From Rickettsia helvetica (GTDB lineage: Bacteria > Pseudomonadota > Alphaproteobacteria > Rickettsiales > Rickettsiaceae): a stretch of 64,000 bases of DNA. The stretch spans positions 310,001-374,000 of the forward strand of contig NZ_OZ018776.1 of the NCBI RefSeq assembly GCF_963970025.1, written 5' to 3'. The notes below the pieces were generated by a model that made no database searches, was not told the origin of the DNA, and saw only the letters and a list, made by a program, of their open reading frames with translations. Positions 52,447 through 62,887 of the stretch are shown here, in pieces (the first letter of the stretch is position 1; every line of letters starts with the position of its first letter). The translations under genes and the position numbers were made by a program.

Positions 52447-54312
52447 ATGATACAAGAAAAGAAAAAGTTTGATGCCGAGGTTGGCAAGATTTTAAATTTA
52501 ATGATTCACTCTCTTTATAGTAATAAAGAGATTTTTATGAGGGAGTTAATTTCCAATGCTTCGGATGCTTGCGATAAATTACGTTATTTATCTCAAAGTA
52601 ATAGTGAATTAGTAGCTGGCGACAGCAATTTTAAAATTACGGTTAAAGTCGATAAAGATAACGGACAGATCATTATCCGTGATAACGGCATAGGCATGAA
52701 TAAAGAGGATTTAATCGAAAACCTTGGTACTATTGCAAGATCAGGTACGGCAAATTTTCTTAAAAACCTCTCCGGTGATTCTAAAAAAGACAATATGCTA
52801 ATCGGTCAATTTGGTGTTGGATTTTATTCAAGCTTTATGGTAGCCGATAAAGTGACTGTAACCTCAAGAAAAGCTGGTGAGGATAAAGTCCATGTTTGGG
52901 AATCGGACGGACTTGGCGAGTATATTGTTTCAGATTCGGATAAAGAATTCACAAGAGGCACGGAAATCGTTTTACATATCAAAAAGGAAGAAGATACATT
53001 CCTTGATCATTTTAGATTAAAACACATCGTTAAAAGCTATTCCGATCACATAGCAGTACCGATATATTTCTTTGATGAAAACGGTAATAATGAAATCCAG
53101 CTTAATTCAGCTTCTGCATTATGGACAAGACTGAAATCAGAAATTACGGAAGAACAATACAAAGAATTTTATAAAAGTTTATCTTACGCCATAGATGATC
53201 CGTGGATTACTCTGCATAATAAAAACGAAGGAGCTATAGAATTTACTAACCTGCTTTTCATTCCCTCAAGCAAAACATTTGACTTGTTTCACCCTGATCG
53301 CAAAAGGCGAGTAAAATTATATATAAAAAGAGTATTTATTTCTGATGAGAATATTGATTTAATTCCGTCATATTTAAGATTTTTACGAGGCGTGGTTGAT
53401 TCAGAAGATTTACCGCTGAATATTAGCCGTGAATCACTGCAGCATAATAGCGTGCTTGAGAAAATCAAAAATGCTATTACAAAAAGAGTGCTTGGCGAGC
53501 TTAGAAAAAAGAAAGAGGAATCACCTGAAGAATATAATAAGTTTTGGGCTAATTTCGGTGGTGCTTTAAAAGAAGGACTATGTGAGGCTACTACCGATCA
53601 TGAAAAATTATTAGAGGTATGTATATTCAGAAGTGCCCTGCATAATAAAATGATCAGCTTTGACGAGTATATAGCAAATTTTAAAGAAGGGCAGAATACT
53701 ATATATTATTTAAGCGGGGATAATCCCGATAAATTACTTTCAAGCCCGCAAATCGAAGGACTACTTAGTAAAAATATCGATGTATTACTTTTTACCGATA
53801 CAGTGGATGATTTTTGGGTAAATATTAATAGCGAATATAAAGGACGTGCTATTAAATCTGCTACTAGAAGCGATATCGATGTAGAGCAAACTACTTCACA
53901 ATCTGAGGAGAAAAATACAAATAGTAAAAAATCCGATGATGAATATAAATTGCTAACAGATTATTTTAAAGAGACACTCGGGGAGTTAGTAAAAGAAGTT
54001 AAGATCTCTAAAAAACTTACTTCAAGCCCTGCTTGTCTTGCCGTTAGCGATGCTGCTATGGATATTCGTATGGAAAGGTTTTTGATTGAGCAGAAACAAA
54101 TAGCTAATGCCTCAGCTAAAAATTTAGAGCTAAATCCTAAAAATAAAATCATAGAGAAAATCTTTAATGACCTAAAAGCAAATAATAAAAATAATGAAGA
54201 ATTGGTTAATCTAATATTTGATCAAGCCTGTATTTTAGAGGGTGAACCGGTTGCTGATACAGGTGCATTTTCAAAGAGATTAAACGATATTGTACAAAAA
54301 GCCATATTATAA
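52447..54312 (+). CDS. htpG: Chaperone protein HtpG (Hsp90)
   Basis: The 621-residue protein has the GHKL ATPase motifs of Hsp90 ([36 protein letters not shown]), the middle-domain segment [13 protein letters not shown], and a C-terminal dimerisation domain. It is a cytosolic ATP-dependent chaperone. The length is normal for bacterial HtpG and no damage is seen. Confidence 0.97.
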   Translation: MIQEKKKFDAEVGKILNLMIHSLYSNKEIFMRELISNASDACDKLRYLSQSNSELVAGDSNFKITVKVDKDNGQIIIRDNGIGMNKEDLIENLGTIARSGTANFLKNLSGDSKKDNMLIGQFGVGFYSSFMVADKVTVTSRKAGEDKVHVWESDGLGEYIVSDSDKEFTRGTEIVLHIKKEEDTFLDHFRLKHIVKSYSDHIAVPIYFFDENGNNEIQLNSASALWTRLKSEITEEQYKEFYKSLSYAIDDPWITLHNKNEGAIEFTNLLFIPSSKTFDLFHPDRKRRVKLYIKRVFISDENIDLIPSYLRFLRGVVDSEDLPLNISRESLQHNSVLEKIKNAITKRVLGELRKKKEESPEEYNKFWANFGGALKEGLCEATTDHEKLLEVCIFRSALHNKMISFDEYIANFKEGQNTIYYLSGDNPDKLLSSPQIEGLLSKNIDVLLFTDTVDDFWVNINSEYKGRAIKSATRSDIDVEQTTSQSEEKNTNSKKSDDEYKLLTDYFKETLGELVKEVKISKKLTSSPACLAVSDAAMDIRMERFLIEQKQIANASAKNLELNPKNKIIEKIFNDLKANNKNNEELVNLIFDQACILEGEPVADTGAFSKRLNDIVQKAIL

Positions 54313-54355
54313 CTTTAAACTTTTTTAATTTTAATGTAGAATGGTCGCAATTCGT

Positions 54356-54446
54356 TGTCATCCCGCGATCAAGTCGCGGGATCCAGTAGAAATACTAGTA
54401 TTTTTTATTGTTTTTATGGATCCCGTGGCTTGACCACGGGATGACA
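54356..54446. repeat. Palindromic element (family B) between htpG and hemA
   Basis: TGTCATCCCGCGATCAAGTC with GCGGGATCCAG at the left; GGATCCCGTGGCTTGACCAC with GGGATGACA at the right. Confidence 0.8.
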
Positions 54447-54497
54447 CAGTATGTTTTACAATTCACGTAAAAAATTTCTAACAAACCAACAGTTCTA

Positions 54498-55742
54498 ATG
54501 TTTTATTACGATACTATATTTAGCAAACATATAGATAAGATCAAAAGCGAAGGAAGATATCGAGAATTTAAGGCCTTAACAAGACAAGCCGATAATTTTC
54601 CTTTTGTAGAACACGCTAATAAACAAATAGTTATGTGGTGCATTAATGACTATTTGGGTATGAGTAAACATGCAAAAGTAATGCAAGCTTCTATAGATGC
54701 CTTGCTAAAATACGGTGTTGGATCAGGCGGAACTCGCAATATCGGCGGTAATAATATCGCCATTCTTGAGCTTGAAAAAGAACTTGCAAATTTACATAAA
54801 AAGCAAGCAGCTTTAGTTTTTACCTCCGGTTTTATTGCAAATGATACAACGCTTGCAAGTCTTGCTAAAATCATGCCGGATATAGTATTTTTCTCCGATG
54901 AGCTAAATCATGCATCAATAATTGTAGGGATTACAAGTTCAAGAGCCGAGAAATATATATATAGACATTTAGATGTTAAGCATCTAGAAGAGCTTTTGCA
55001 ATCAGTCGATATTAATAGACCGAAAATTATTGTTTTTGAATCGGCTTACTCTATGGACGGTTTCTTCTCACCTATCAAAGATATAATCAACTTAGCCAAA
55101 AAATATAATGCTTTAACCTTTATCGATGAAGTTCATACGGTCGGTTTATATGGTAAACAGGGTGGCGGTATTGCCGAGCTTCTTAATTGTAGTGATCAAA
55201 TCGATATTATTCAAGGAACGCTTGCCAAAGCATATGGTACTATCGGCGGCTATATTACGGCTAACCATAGTTTAGTCGACGTTATAAGACTAACCGCCCC
55301 AGGATTTATTTTTACCACTTCACTTCCACCGGTAATTTCTACCGCTGCAACACACAGTATTAGACATCTTAAAGAATCGAATGAAGAACGAATAAAACAT
55401 CAAGAAGTAGTTATAAAGCTTAAAAACTCTTTTGAACGTTTTAATATACCTTATTTGAAAAATGAAAGTCATATAGTGCCGATAATTATCGGCGATCCGA
55501 TCAAAGCAGCTAAAGCCTCAAATATGCTACTTAATGAATACGGCATTTACGTTCAACATATCAATTTTCCAACCGTACCGCGAGGTACGGAACGCCTCCG
55601 AATCATCCCAACCCCTGCCCATACCGATAAAATGATCAATGATTTATCTATAGCCTTAGTACAGATATTTGTCGAACTTGATATAGAATTATCTTCTGCT
55701 AAAGAACTGAACGAAGAAGTATGTTTGAATCTTATTGCTTAA
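54498..55742 (+). CDS. hemA: 5-aminolevulinate synthase
   Basis: The 414-residue protein belongs to the alpha-oxoamine synthase family. It has the glycine-rich [11 protein letters not shown] near residue 75, the PLP pocket HASII and [10 protein letters not shown], and the Schiff-base lysine in [14 protein letters not shown]. It condenses glycine and succinyl-CoA to 5-aminolevulinate, the alphaproteobacterial (Shemin) route to heme. Succinyl-CoA comes from the TCA cycle, to which gltA nearby also belongs. Confidence 0.96.
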   Translation: MFYYDTIFSKHIDKIKSEGRYREFKALTRQADNFPFVEHANKQIVMWCINDYLGMSKHAKVMQASIDALLKYGVGSGGTRNIGGNNIAILELEKELANLHKKQAALVFTSGFIANDTTLASLAKIMPDIVFFSDELNHASIIVGITSSRAEKYIYRHLDVKHLEELLQSVDINRPKIIVFESAYSMDGFFSPIKDIINLAKKYNALTFIDEVHTVGLYGKQGGGIAELLNCSDQIDIIQGTLAKAYGTIGGYITANHSLVDVIRLTAPGFIFTTSLPPVISTAATHSIRHLKESNEERIKHQEVVIKLKNSFERFNIPYLKNESHIVPIIIGDPIKAAKASNMLLNEYGIYVQHINFPTVPRGTERLRIIPTPAHTDKMINDLSIALVQIFVELDIELSSAKELNEEVCLNLIA

Positions 55743-55782
55743 CGTCATAAGCTACGGAAATTTATGCCTTATTGCATAACTT

Positions 55783-55882
55783 CTATGTCATTCTAGCTAA
55801 AATCGGGAATCCAGTAATAAAATTAAAAGCTCGATTTAGCTCGCTTTTTTCTGGATTCCCGATTTTAGCTAGAATGACATAG
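55783..55882. repeat. Palindrome with 32-bp perfect arms after hemA
   Basis: Arms at 55783-55814 and 55851-55882 are exact reverse complements over 32 bases, beginning CTATGTCATTCTAGCTAAAA. The 36-base loop itself has a small hairpin (AAGCTCGATTTAGCTCGCTT). It is a well-preserved palindromic element, probably recently copied, and could act as a terminator. Confidence 0.85.
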
Positions 55883-56001
55883 AAATTTTAGATCAACTCT
55901 TTTTAGGCAATGCCCAACGAGTATATAAAAACTATTGCATATTTCGGCTCTTTAGTTTATTTTGACTAGCAAACTATGTACAGAATTAATGGATTATTAA
56001 A

Positions 56002-57339
56002 ATGGGAATTACCATATTAAAAAACGAAGGATTGGATTTTTATGCAAGAATCTCTACTCCTTTAAGTGAGATAGATGACGATATTCAAAAAGAATTGCTT
56101 GATTTAACCAAAAAAGTTAAAATAGCAGGTTTTAGAGCTGGTAAAGTACCGGTTTCAATTGTTAAGAAAAAATACGGTACTTCCGTCAGGAATGATATAA
56201 TAGAAAGAAGAATTAACCATTCGGTAAATCACGTTATTAAAGAGCATAATCTAAATATAATCGGTAGACCCAAAATTGAAGAATTACAAAACGAACCCGA
56301 TAAAGCTTTAGAATTTACCGTAAAAATAGAGCTATTACCTAAAATTACTATTCCGGATTTAAAGAAAATCTCACTAGATCGGCCAAAATTAGAAGTAAAT
56401 TCTAAAGATGTTGAGGAACAACTAGAAAAACTTGCCATATTAACAAAAAGCTATACCAAAGAAAGTAAAGCAAAAATAAAAGACGGAGATCAGGTTACTA
56501 TTGATGCAATCGGGTACATCAAGGATGAAGCTTTTGAGGGCGGTAAATTAAATGATTTTAAGGTAGTAATAGGTAGTAATGCACTTATTCCTGGTTTTGA
56601 GAAACAATTAATAGGTTCTAAAACAGGTAGTGAAGTAGATGTTAATGTTACTTTTCCTGAAAATTACCATGCTAAAGATTTAGTAGGTAAGGATGCTCGT
56701 TTTGTAGTACAAATTAAAGCAGTACATACTGCAGAACCTACCGTTATCGATGACGAATTTGCTAAAAAATTCCAAAGTAATAACCTTGAAGAATTGCGTA
56801 CACATTTTGCTAAACAAATAGAAAATGAGTCGGAAGAAACTATTAATACTATAATGAAAATGAACTTATTTGATAAGTTAGAAAAATTATTAGATTTTGA
56901 TGTACCGGAATCTTTATTAGAGCAAGAAAAAAATATTCTAAAGTCCGAAACCGATAAAAATGAACAAGATGAATCATTATTGAAAGATAAATCCTCTAAA
57001 GAAATAACAGAATATTATAATAAATTAGCACTACGCCGTGTGCGAATAGGCTTATTACTTGCTGAATATGCAAAATCTAAAAATTTGCAATTAGAGTCTG
57101 ATGATTTAAGAAAAGTTATTATGCAACAAGCACGTAATTTTCCTGGGCAGGAAAATATGATATTTGATTTTTATAAAAATAATCCTAGAGCAATTGAAGG
57201 ACTTAAAGGTCCTGCCTTAGAAGATAAAGCTGTACAATATATATTTAATAATGAAATAAAGCTTAAAGAAAAGAAATATACTAAGGAAGAGCTAGAGAAA
57301 TATCTAGAGGCAGAAGAGCGACGTATTACTTTAATTTAA
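56002..57339 (+). CDS. tig: Trigger factor
   Basis: The 445-residue protein has the ribosome-binding N-domain with the signature GFRAGKVP (residues about 46-53), an FKBP-type PPIase domain ([44 protein letters not shown]) and the long helical C-terminal chaperone region. It binds near the ribosome exit tunnel and protects nascent chains. It is intact and monocistronic. Confidence 0.96.
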   Translation: MGITILKNEGLDFYARISTPLSEIDDDIQKELLDLTKKVKIAGFRAGKVPVSIVKKKYGTSVRNDIIERRINHSVNHVIKEHNLNIIGRPKIEELQNEPDKALEFTVKIELLPKITIPDLKKISLDRPKLEVNSKDVEEQLEKLAILTKSYTKESKAKIKDGDQVTIDAIGYIKDEAFEGGKLNDFKVVIGSNALIPGFEKQLIGSKTGSEVDVNVTFPENYHAKDLVGKDARFVVQIKAVHTAEPTVIDDEFAKKFQSNNLEELRTHFAKQIENESEETINTIMKMNLFDKLEKLLDFDVPESLLEQEKNILKSETDKNEQDESLLKDKSSKEITEYYNKLALRRVRIGLLLAEYAKSKNLQLESDDLRKVIMQQARNFPGQENMIFDFYKNNPRAIEGLKGPALEDKAVQYIFNNEIKLKEKKYTKEELEKYLEAEERRITLI

Positions 57340-57391
57340 AGTTTACCGTTTTTTCTCATTCTTGCAAAAACAGGAATACAGTGCTTTTTTG

Positions 57392-57480
57392 TGTCATACC
57401 GTGGCTTGACCATGGGGTCTTATGTCACAGGCTATATGACATTAAAGATTACTAGATTCCCGCTTTCGCGGGAATGACAT
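57392..57480. repeat. Palindromic elements (family B), degenerate
   Basis: TGTCATACCGTGGCTTGACC at the left has only a partial partner. A second, small palindrome, TTCCCGCTTTCGCGGGAATGACAT, closes the region. Confidence 0.6.
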
Positions 57481-57525
57481 AAGAGCCATGTGACAAAGCC
57501 AATTTTTCTTAGCTCCGGTAATATA

Positions 57526-58518
57526 TTACTCCTGATTTTTGATAGTCTCTAAAGCAAGTTTAACTATTTTATTTATCCCGGTATTAGTGTAGGTAGAGAT
57601 AGAGTAAACTTCTTTATTAGTAACTTTCTGCAACTTATTTATTTTTTCTTGTATTTCCTCATCGGTAAGAACATCACATTTATTAAGACATATGATTTCG
57701 ATTTTATTTTTTAGATAATCGGAATATGATTCAAGCTCAAGACGTACCGTATTATAATCTGCAACTACATCATTACTAGAGCCGTCTATTAAATGTATTA
57801 ATACATTACATCTTTCTATATGCTTTAAGAATTTATCGCCAAGTCCGTGTCCTTGATGAGCTCCTTCGATCAAGCCAGGAATATCGGCTATAACAAACTC
57901 TTCGTCATCAACATATACCACTCCAAGATTCGGCACTAAAGTAGTAAAGGGATAATCGGCAATTTTAGGCTTGGCTGCCGTTACAACTGATAAAAAAGTA
58001 GATTTACCGGCATTTGGAAGACCCACAAGCCCAATGTCAGAGAGAAGCTTTAAACTTAAATGAATCCACATTTCTTCAGCAATTTCTCCTTCCGTACGCT
58101 TTCTTGGAGCTTGATTAACCGATGATTTGAAATGACTATTACCAAGACCGCCGCTTCCTCCTTTAATTATTTCAAAGCTTTGGTTACCTTCAATGAAGTC
58201 ATGCAATAATATATTACCGTCCTCGGAAAAGATTTGAGTACCGATCGGAACATCAAGAACTAACGATTTTCCTGATTTACCGCTTCTATTTGAACCTTTA
58301 CCGTTTTCGCCGTTTTCTGCGGTAAAATGCTGTTTATATCGATAATTTACTAACGTATTAAGATGGTGATTACTCCTGAAAATAACGCTACCGCCACGCC
58401 CACCGTCGCCACCGTCCGGCCCTCCTCTGTCAATAAACTTCTCACGATGGAAACTAACGCAACCATTGCCGCCATTCCCACCTTTTATATATATCTTAAC
58501 TTCATCAATAAAATTCAT
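57526..58518 (-). CDS. obgE: GTPase Obg/CgtA
   Basis: I place the start at ATG 58518 ([14 protein letters not shown]), preceded by GAGG; an in-frame codon at 58536 would add six residues that the family lacks. The 330-residue protein has the glycine-rich Obg domain ([33 protein letters not shown]) and a G domain with G1 [10 protein letters not shown]3 [13 protein letters not shown] and G4 NKCD. Obg acts in 50S subunit assembly and in stress and cell-cycle control. Confidence 0.96.
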   Translation of the reverse strand: MNFIDEVKIYIKGGNGGNGCVSFHREKFIDRGGPDGGDGGRGGSVIFRSNHHLNTLVNYRYKQHFTAENGENGKGSNRSGKSGKSLVLDVPIGTQIFSEDGNILLHDFIEGNQSFEIIKGGSGGLGNSHFKSSVNQAPRKRTEGEIAEEMWIHLSLKLLSDIGLVGLPNAGKSTFLSVVTAAKPKIADYPFTTLVPNLGVVYVDDEEFVIADIPGLIEGAHQGHGLGDKFLKHIERCNVLIHLIDGSSNDVVADYNTVRLELESYSDYLKNKIEIICLNKCDVLTDEEIQEKINKLQKVTNKEVYSISTYTNTGINKIVKLALETIKNQE

Positions 58519-58530
58519 TATGTACCTCGG

Positions 58531-58629
58531 TGTCATACCGTGGCTTGACCACGGTATCCAGTAAAAATATCAAAAAATGTATACCTTGAACTGCTTTTCT
58601 AGATACCGTGGTCAAGCCACGGTATGACA
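58531..58629. repeat. Palindromic element (family B) between gltA and obgE
   Basis: TGTCATACCGTGGCTTGACC pairs with GTGGTCAAGCCACGGTATGACA around a 50-base AT-rich centre. Confidence 0.85.
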
Positions 58630-58657
58630 AAATCACAACTACTACTCACAAATTACT

Positions 58658-59965
58658 CTACCTCTCCTCAATTACCTTATACTCTCTATGTACATAACCG
58701 GTGTAAAGCTGTCTCGGTCTGCTGATTTTTTGTTCAGGGTCTTCGTGCATTTCTTTCCATTGTGCCATCCAGCCTATGGTTCGTGCTATTGCAAAAAGTA
58801 CCGTGAACATTTGCGACGGTATACCCATAGCTTTATAGATAATACCCGAATAAAAATCAACATTTGGATATAATTTTCTCTCAATAAAATATTCATCTTT
58901 AAGAGCGATAGCTTCAAGTTCTATTGCTATTTGTAAGAGCGGATTGTTTTCTAGCTGTCCGAGTTCCTTTAATACTTCCTTACAAGTTTCTTTAAGTACT
59001 GCGGCACGTGGATCGTAGTTTTTATATACACGATGACCGAAGCCTATTAACCTAAACGGATCATTTTTATCCTTAGCTTTAGCTATATATTTAGGGATAT
59101 TCTCAGAACTACCAATTTCTTTAAGCATATTTATTACCGCTTCATTAGCCCCACCGTGAGCAGGTCCCCAAAGTGATGCAATACCCGTACTAATACAAGC
59201 AAAAGGGTTAGCTCCAGATGAGCCGGCAATTCGGACTGTTGAAGTAGAAGCATTCTGCTCATGATCGGCATGTAGGATAAATATCTTATTAAGAGCATTT
59301 TTTATTATTGGATTTACTTTATATTTCGTACAAGGCGTTGCAAACATCATATGCAGAAAATTTTCGGTAAAATCTAACGAATTATCAGGATAAATAAACG
59401 GTTGTCCTATAGAATATTTATAAGACATTGCGGCGATGGTAGGTATCTTAGCAATCATTCTAATAGCAGTAAGTTTGTAGTCTGCTTCCTTACAATTCAA
59501 TAAATCAGGATAAAATGCCGAAAGAGAACCAACAGCCGCAAGCATAATAGCCATAGGATGAGAAGAGCTACAAAAGGTTTGAAATAAATAGTGTAATCTT
59601 TCATTCACTAATGAATGATGAGCAACCTGTTTAGTGAAATTATTATACTGCTCACTACTTGGTAGTTCCCCATAAATCAGTAAATATGCCACTTCTAAAA
59701 AATCACTTTTCTCAGCTAAATCTTTAATATCATATCCTCGATGTCGCAAGATTCCTTTATCACCATCTATATAGGTGATAGTAGACTGACAAGAAGCAGT
59801 AGACATAAAGCCTGGGTCGTAAGTAAAGCAATCGGCTTCCGCAGATACCCTACTTATATTGATTACATCCTCACCGATACTTGCTTTAAGTATAGGTAAT
59901 TTAAATATTTTTCCTCTGATTTTTAATTCAGCAAATTCTGAATCATTATTATTTTCATTGGTCAT
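58658..59965 (-). CDS. gltA: Citrate synthase
   Basis: The 435-residue protein is the rickettsial type II (hexameric-type) citrate synthase widely used for typing. Motifs include the catalytic-site segments [35 protein letters not shown] and [14 protein letters not shown], and the aspartate-bearing NVDFYSGI. It condenses oxaloacetate and acetyl-CoA as the first TCA step. It is monocistronic, followed by a family B palindrome. Confidence 0.98.
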   Translation of the reverse strand: MTNENNNDSEFAELKIRGKIFKLPILKASIGEDVINISRVSAEADCFTYDPGFMSTASCQSTITYIDGDKGILRHRGYDIKDLAEKSDFLEVAYLLIYGELPSSEQYNNFTKQVAHHSLVNERLHYLFQTFCSSSHPMAIMLAAVGSLSAFYPDLLNCKEADYKLTAIRMIAKIPTIAAMSYKYSIGQPFIYPDNSLDFTENFLHMMFATPCTKYKVNPIIKNALNKIFILHADHEQNASTSTVRIAGSSGANPFACISTGIASLWGPAHGGANEAVINMLKEIGSSENIPKYIAKAKDKNDPFRLIGFGHRVYKNYDPRAAVLKETCKEVLKELGQLENNPLLQIAIELEAIALKDEYFIERKLYPNVDFYSGIIYKAMGIPSQMFTVLFAIARTIGWMAQWKEMHEDPEQKISRPRQLYTGYVHREYKVIEER

Positions 59966-60095
59966 ATGGATATACCTTATTTTTATACATCAGTAAGTAT
60001 AACCCTAATTTAATGAAATTAGAAATGAATTATGATTTATGAGGATTTAAAAATTTTCTTTGATATCTTGCTCAGCTTGCAAGGTTAATGAAAAT

Positions 60096-60395
60096 TTAAA
60101 ACGCACATACTTCTACTTTCAACTGTAAGCCTAAAGCATTTAATAAAGATCCTATATTGTCGAAACTTGGATTACCTTTGCTAGATAACATTTTATATAT
60201 ATGTTGTCTATTTATATGAGCTTCTTTAGAGATTTTTGCTATACCTCCTCTTGCTATAATGGCTTCTTTTAAAGTAGCCAAAAATAGCTCCTTATTATGA
60301 TCCACGAAATATTGCTCTAACGCTTCATTAATATACCCTGCTAATATTTCCTCATTTTGCAATTTTTCTTTTAAATAATCTGTAAACTTTTCCAT
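60096..60395 (-). CDS. HigA-type antitoxin (Xre-like HTH)
   Basis: The 99-residue protein ends with a helix-turn-helix (GGIAKISKEAHINRQHIYKMLS, about residues 51-72) followed by GNPSFDNIGSLLNALGLQLKV, typical of the 'putative addiction module antidote' family. It lies nine bases after the toxin gene (toxin first, as in HigBA). It would neutralise the toxin and repress the operon. Confidence 0.85.
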   Translation of the reverse strand: MEKFTDYLKEKLQNEEILAGYINEALEQYFVDHNKELFLATLKEAIIARGGIAKISKEAHINRQHIYKMLSSKGNPSFDNIGSLLNALGLQLKVEVCAF

Positions 60396-60404
60396 ATAAC
60401 ACCC

Positions 60405-60731
60405 TCAATTTCGTTTATAAACTTCTTCTATTATTTCCAAGGCTTTTTTAATATCTTTGCCTTGTATATCTTTATTACCTGCATTTAATAGCAGAATAAT
60501 TTTATTATCTTTTTCAGTAAAATATATTCTATAACCTTTGCCAAAGAAAAACCTAAGCTCATATAGTCTTCCTTTTATCTGTTTATAATCACCATAAATT
60601 CCATATTCTAGTTGAACTAATCTATTAAGAATTCTACTATGCGTCTTGATATCTAATTTTTCTAACCAATCTTTAATATAAGATTTACCGTTTTCTGTTA
60701 TAAAAAATTGTATTTGTTTAGTTTTTTGCAT
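60405..60731 (-). CDS. RelE/HigB-type toxin (addiction module killer protein)
   Basis: The 108-residue basic protein has the RelE/ParE-superfamily phage-derived Gp49/HigB-like fold pattern. SYIKDWLEKLDIKTHSRILNRL is followed by GRLYELRFFFGKGYRIYF and the ending KIILLLNAGNKDIQGKDIKKA. Members cleave mRNA on the ribosome. It appears intact and is paired with the HTH antitoxin immediately downstream, so the module is probably functional. Confidence 0.85.
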   Translation of the reverse strand: MQKTKQIQFFITENGKSYIKDWLEKLDIKTHSRILNRLVQLEYGIYGDYKQIKGRLYELRFFFGKGYRIYFTEKDNKIILLLNAGNKDIQGKDIKKALEIIEEVYKRN

Positions 60732-60841
60732 ATTAATCTTAACCAGAGATAATTATGTTGTCGCATAAATACGATTAATTGTCCAGTAGAAAATTATTTT
60801 GAAAAGTACGTGAAGCTGCAAGTACTAGATTAATGTACAAG

Positions 60842-61627
60842 TTATGCAAGAAGTCTATTATTCACAAGATACTCCTTAATCTTGAGTAAATCATACCAAG
60901 AGGTACGTTTTTGCATAGGTTGGCGTAGTAGATAGGCAGGGTGGAAGATTGCCGTAGTTTGAATAGAGGCAGATAGATATTTATTGGTATAAAAATAATA
61001 TTCTTGTCTAATTTTAGTAATACCCGAAATTTTGCCAAGTAAGCTAGTTGCAGCCGTGCTACCGACTAGAATAATTAGCTTGGGATTAATAAGAGCAATA
61101 TGCTTCTCAACGAAAGGTCTACAAATATCGACTTCTTCGAGCGTCGGCTGTCTATTAGCAGGAGGACGCCAAAATACCGTATTCGTAATATAAGCATTAT
61201 TTTTTCGTGAAATTCCGATAGCATGCAACATATTATCAAGTAAATTGCCGCTTTCACCGCAAAAAGGTATTCCTTTCAAATCTTCAGTACTTCCGGGAGC
61301 TTCACCTATTAACATAATTTTAGCTTCCAGATTACCGTCACCGAAAACCGTATTAGTAGCAAATTTCTTAAGTTCACAACCATTAAAATTTAGTAGAGAT
61401 TCTTTTAGTTCTTCGATATTATTAGCTTTATCGGCAAGAGATCTTGCTAAGGTTATATTATCATGAACTTTATCATTCATATTGAATGCAGCTTCTTTTG
61501 TAGGCATAAGTTTTACTTGTGGCTTTTCAGTTAGTTCAGTATTATTACATACCTTTAATTTCGGTGGATGTTCGCAGCAATAATATTCAACACCGATTGC
61601 ACTTAACCATTTAAGCGTATTATTCAT
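60842..61627 (-). CDS. Uracil-DNA glycosylase superfamily protein (family 4/5-like)
   Basis: The 261-residue protein has the family-4/5 motifs GEAPGSTEDLKGIPFCGESG (about residues 112-131) and ATAIFHPAYLLRQP near the end. Typical family 4 enzymes hold a 4Fe-4S cluster with four cysteines. Here the first cysteine position is visible (NGCELKKF), but the CxxC partner is lysine, and the KCRPP cysteine is replaced by tryptophan (VFWRPP). Cluster loss is therefore likely. It would excise uracil from DNA. Its start is only 16 bases from that of divergent rluD. Confidence 0.8.
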   Translation of the reverse strand: MNNTLKWLSAIGVEYYCCEHPPKLKVCNNTELTEKPQVKLMPTKEAAFNMNDKVHDNITLARSLADKANNIEELKESLLNFNGCELKKFATNTVFGDGNLEAKIMLIGEAPGSTEDLKGIPFCGESGNLLDNMLHAIGISRKNNAYITNTVFWRPPANRQPTLEEVDICRPFVEKHIALINPKLIILVGSTAATSLLGKISGITKIRQEYYFYTNKYLSASIQTTAIFHPAYLLRQPMQKRTSWYDLLKIKEYLVNNRLLA

Positions 61628-61643
61628 TATCTTAAAATAACAT

Positions 61644-62585
61644 ATGTTAACATATCATGTACCAAACGAACTAAATAACATAAGGCTTGATAAAGCTTTA
61701 TCACCGCTTCTTGAAAATGTCTCTAGAAATCAAATCCAAAAAGCTATTAAAAGTTCTTGCGTACAAGTTAATGATGTAATTATTTCTGATCCTGATGTTT
61801 TGGTCAAGGAGAATGATATTATATTATTTTCTTTTAAAGAACCTAAAGAGCTAAAAATTGCAGCAGCAAATATAGCACTTGATATAATTTACGAAGATGA
61901 GGATTTGATAGTAATTAACAAAGCTGCAGGTATGACGGTACATCCAGGGGCAGGGCATCATGATGATACGCTTGTTAATGCTTTACTTTATCATACGAAG
62001 AATTTATCGGATATCGGCTCATCAGAAAGACCCGGGATAGTGCATCGTTTAGATAAAGATACTACGGGTTTGATGGTGGTTGCTAAAAATAATAAAGCCC
62101 ATATGTTGCTTGCAAATCAGATAGAGCAAAGGCAGGTAATACGAAAATATAAAGCGTTAGTCTGGGGAGTAATTAACCCGCTAGAAGGAATAATTAAAAA
62201 TAATATAGGTCGCAGCCGAAGCGATCGTCAAAAAATGACCGTATTAAAATATGGTGGCAAAGAAGCCGTGACACATTACAAAACTCTAGAATTGTTTTAC
62301 GGTGGTACTATTAGTATGGTAGAATGCAAGCTTAGTACAGGTAGAACCCATCAAATCAGGGTACAACTAAGCCATTTAAAGCATTCGGTAGTCGGCGATC
62401 AAACTTATGGCAATAACGACCGAAAAATTGCTCATTCCTCCCCTGCACTAAAAGCAAAATTAATTGATTTTAAACGCCAAGCCCTGCATTCTTGGTATTT
62501 AAGTTTTACTCATCCGACTAGTAATGAGATTATGGAATTTTCTTGTGAGCTGCCAAAGGATATACAAAAAATTATAGAAATATAA
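61644..62585 (+). CDS. rluD: Ribosomal large subunit pseudouridine synthase D
   Basis: The 313-residue protein has an N-terminal S4 RNA-binding domain (RLDKALSPLLENVSRNQIQK) and the RluA-family catalytic motif GIVHRLDKDTTGLMVVAK with the catalytic aspartate. GRTHQIRVQL and VGDQTYG follow. RluD-type enzymes modify helix 69 of 23S rRNA. RluC-type specificity cannot be fully excluded. Confidence 0.9.
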   Translation: MLTYHVPNELNNIRLDKALSPLLENVSRNQIQKAIKSSCVQVNDVIISDPDVLVKENDIILFSFKEPKELKIAAANIALDIIYEDEDLIVINKAAGMTVHPGAGHHDDTLVNALLYHTKNLSDIGSSERPGIVHRLDKDTTGLMVVAKNNKAHMLLANQIEQRQVIRKYKALVWGVINPLEGIIKNNIGRSRSDRQKMTVLKYGGKEAVTHYKTLELFYGGTISMVECKLSTGRTHQIRVQLSHLKHSVVGDQTYGNNDRKIAHSSPALKAKLIDFKRQALHSWYLSFTHPTSNEIMEFSCELPKDIQKIIEI

Positions 62586-62586
62586 T

Positions 62587-62635
62587 TTGATTTTATTTTT
62601 AAAAGTATTATACTAGTTTAATAAACTAGTATAAT
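62587..62635 (+). promoter_or_regulatory. Promoter with overlapping palindromic operator of the Phd/VapC module
   Basis: TTGATT (62587-62592) and TATACT (62609-62614), spaced by 16, form a promoter. The -10 box lies in the left arm of a perfect 13-bp inverted repeat (ATTATACTAGTTT at 62607-62619, AAACTAGTATAAT at 62623-62635, with a 3-base centre) that ends nine bases before the antitoxin ATG. This is the expected layout for autorepression by a Phd/VapB-type antitoxin. Confidence 0.7.
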
Positions 62636-62644
62636 GAGCTATTT

Positions 62645-62887
62645 ATGAAAACAATAGGAATGTTTAAAACAAAAACTCACCTACCGGAATTAATAAAAGA
62701 GGTAGAAGCAGGAGAAGAATTATGTATTACTAATAGAGGTAGAAAAGTAGCGGTTATAATCCCTATAAATAAATATTATCAAAATAAATTTTCTAATGTA
62801 TTTCAAGAATTTGCCGAACTTAAAAAACGTGCACCATTGGGTACGGTAGATGATATTTTAGAAATGAAAAACTTGGGTAGAAGATGA
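62645..62887 (+). CDS. Phd/YefM-type antitoxin
   Basis: The 80-residue protein begins MKTIGMFKTKTHLPELIKEV and has the Phd/YefM N-terminal DNA-binding pattern (GEELCITNRGRKVAVIIP, residues about 24-41) and a C-terminal toxin-binding tail (APLGTVDDILEMKNLGRR). Its stop codon overlaps the toxin start by four bases (ATGA), the usual antitoxin-toxin coupling. A palindromic operator lies just upstream. Confidence 0.88.
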   Translation: MKTIGMFKTKTHLPELIKEVEAGEELCITNRGRKVAVIIPINKYYQNKFSNVFQEFAELKKRAPLGTVDDILEMKNLGRR

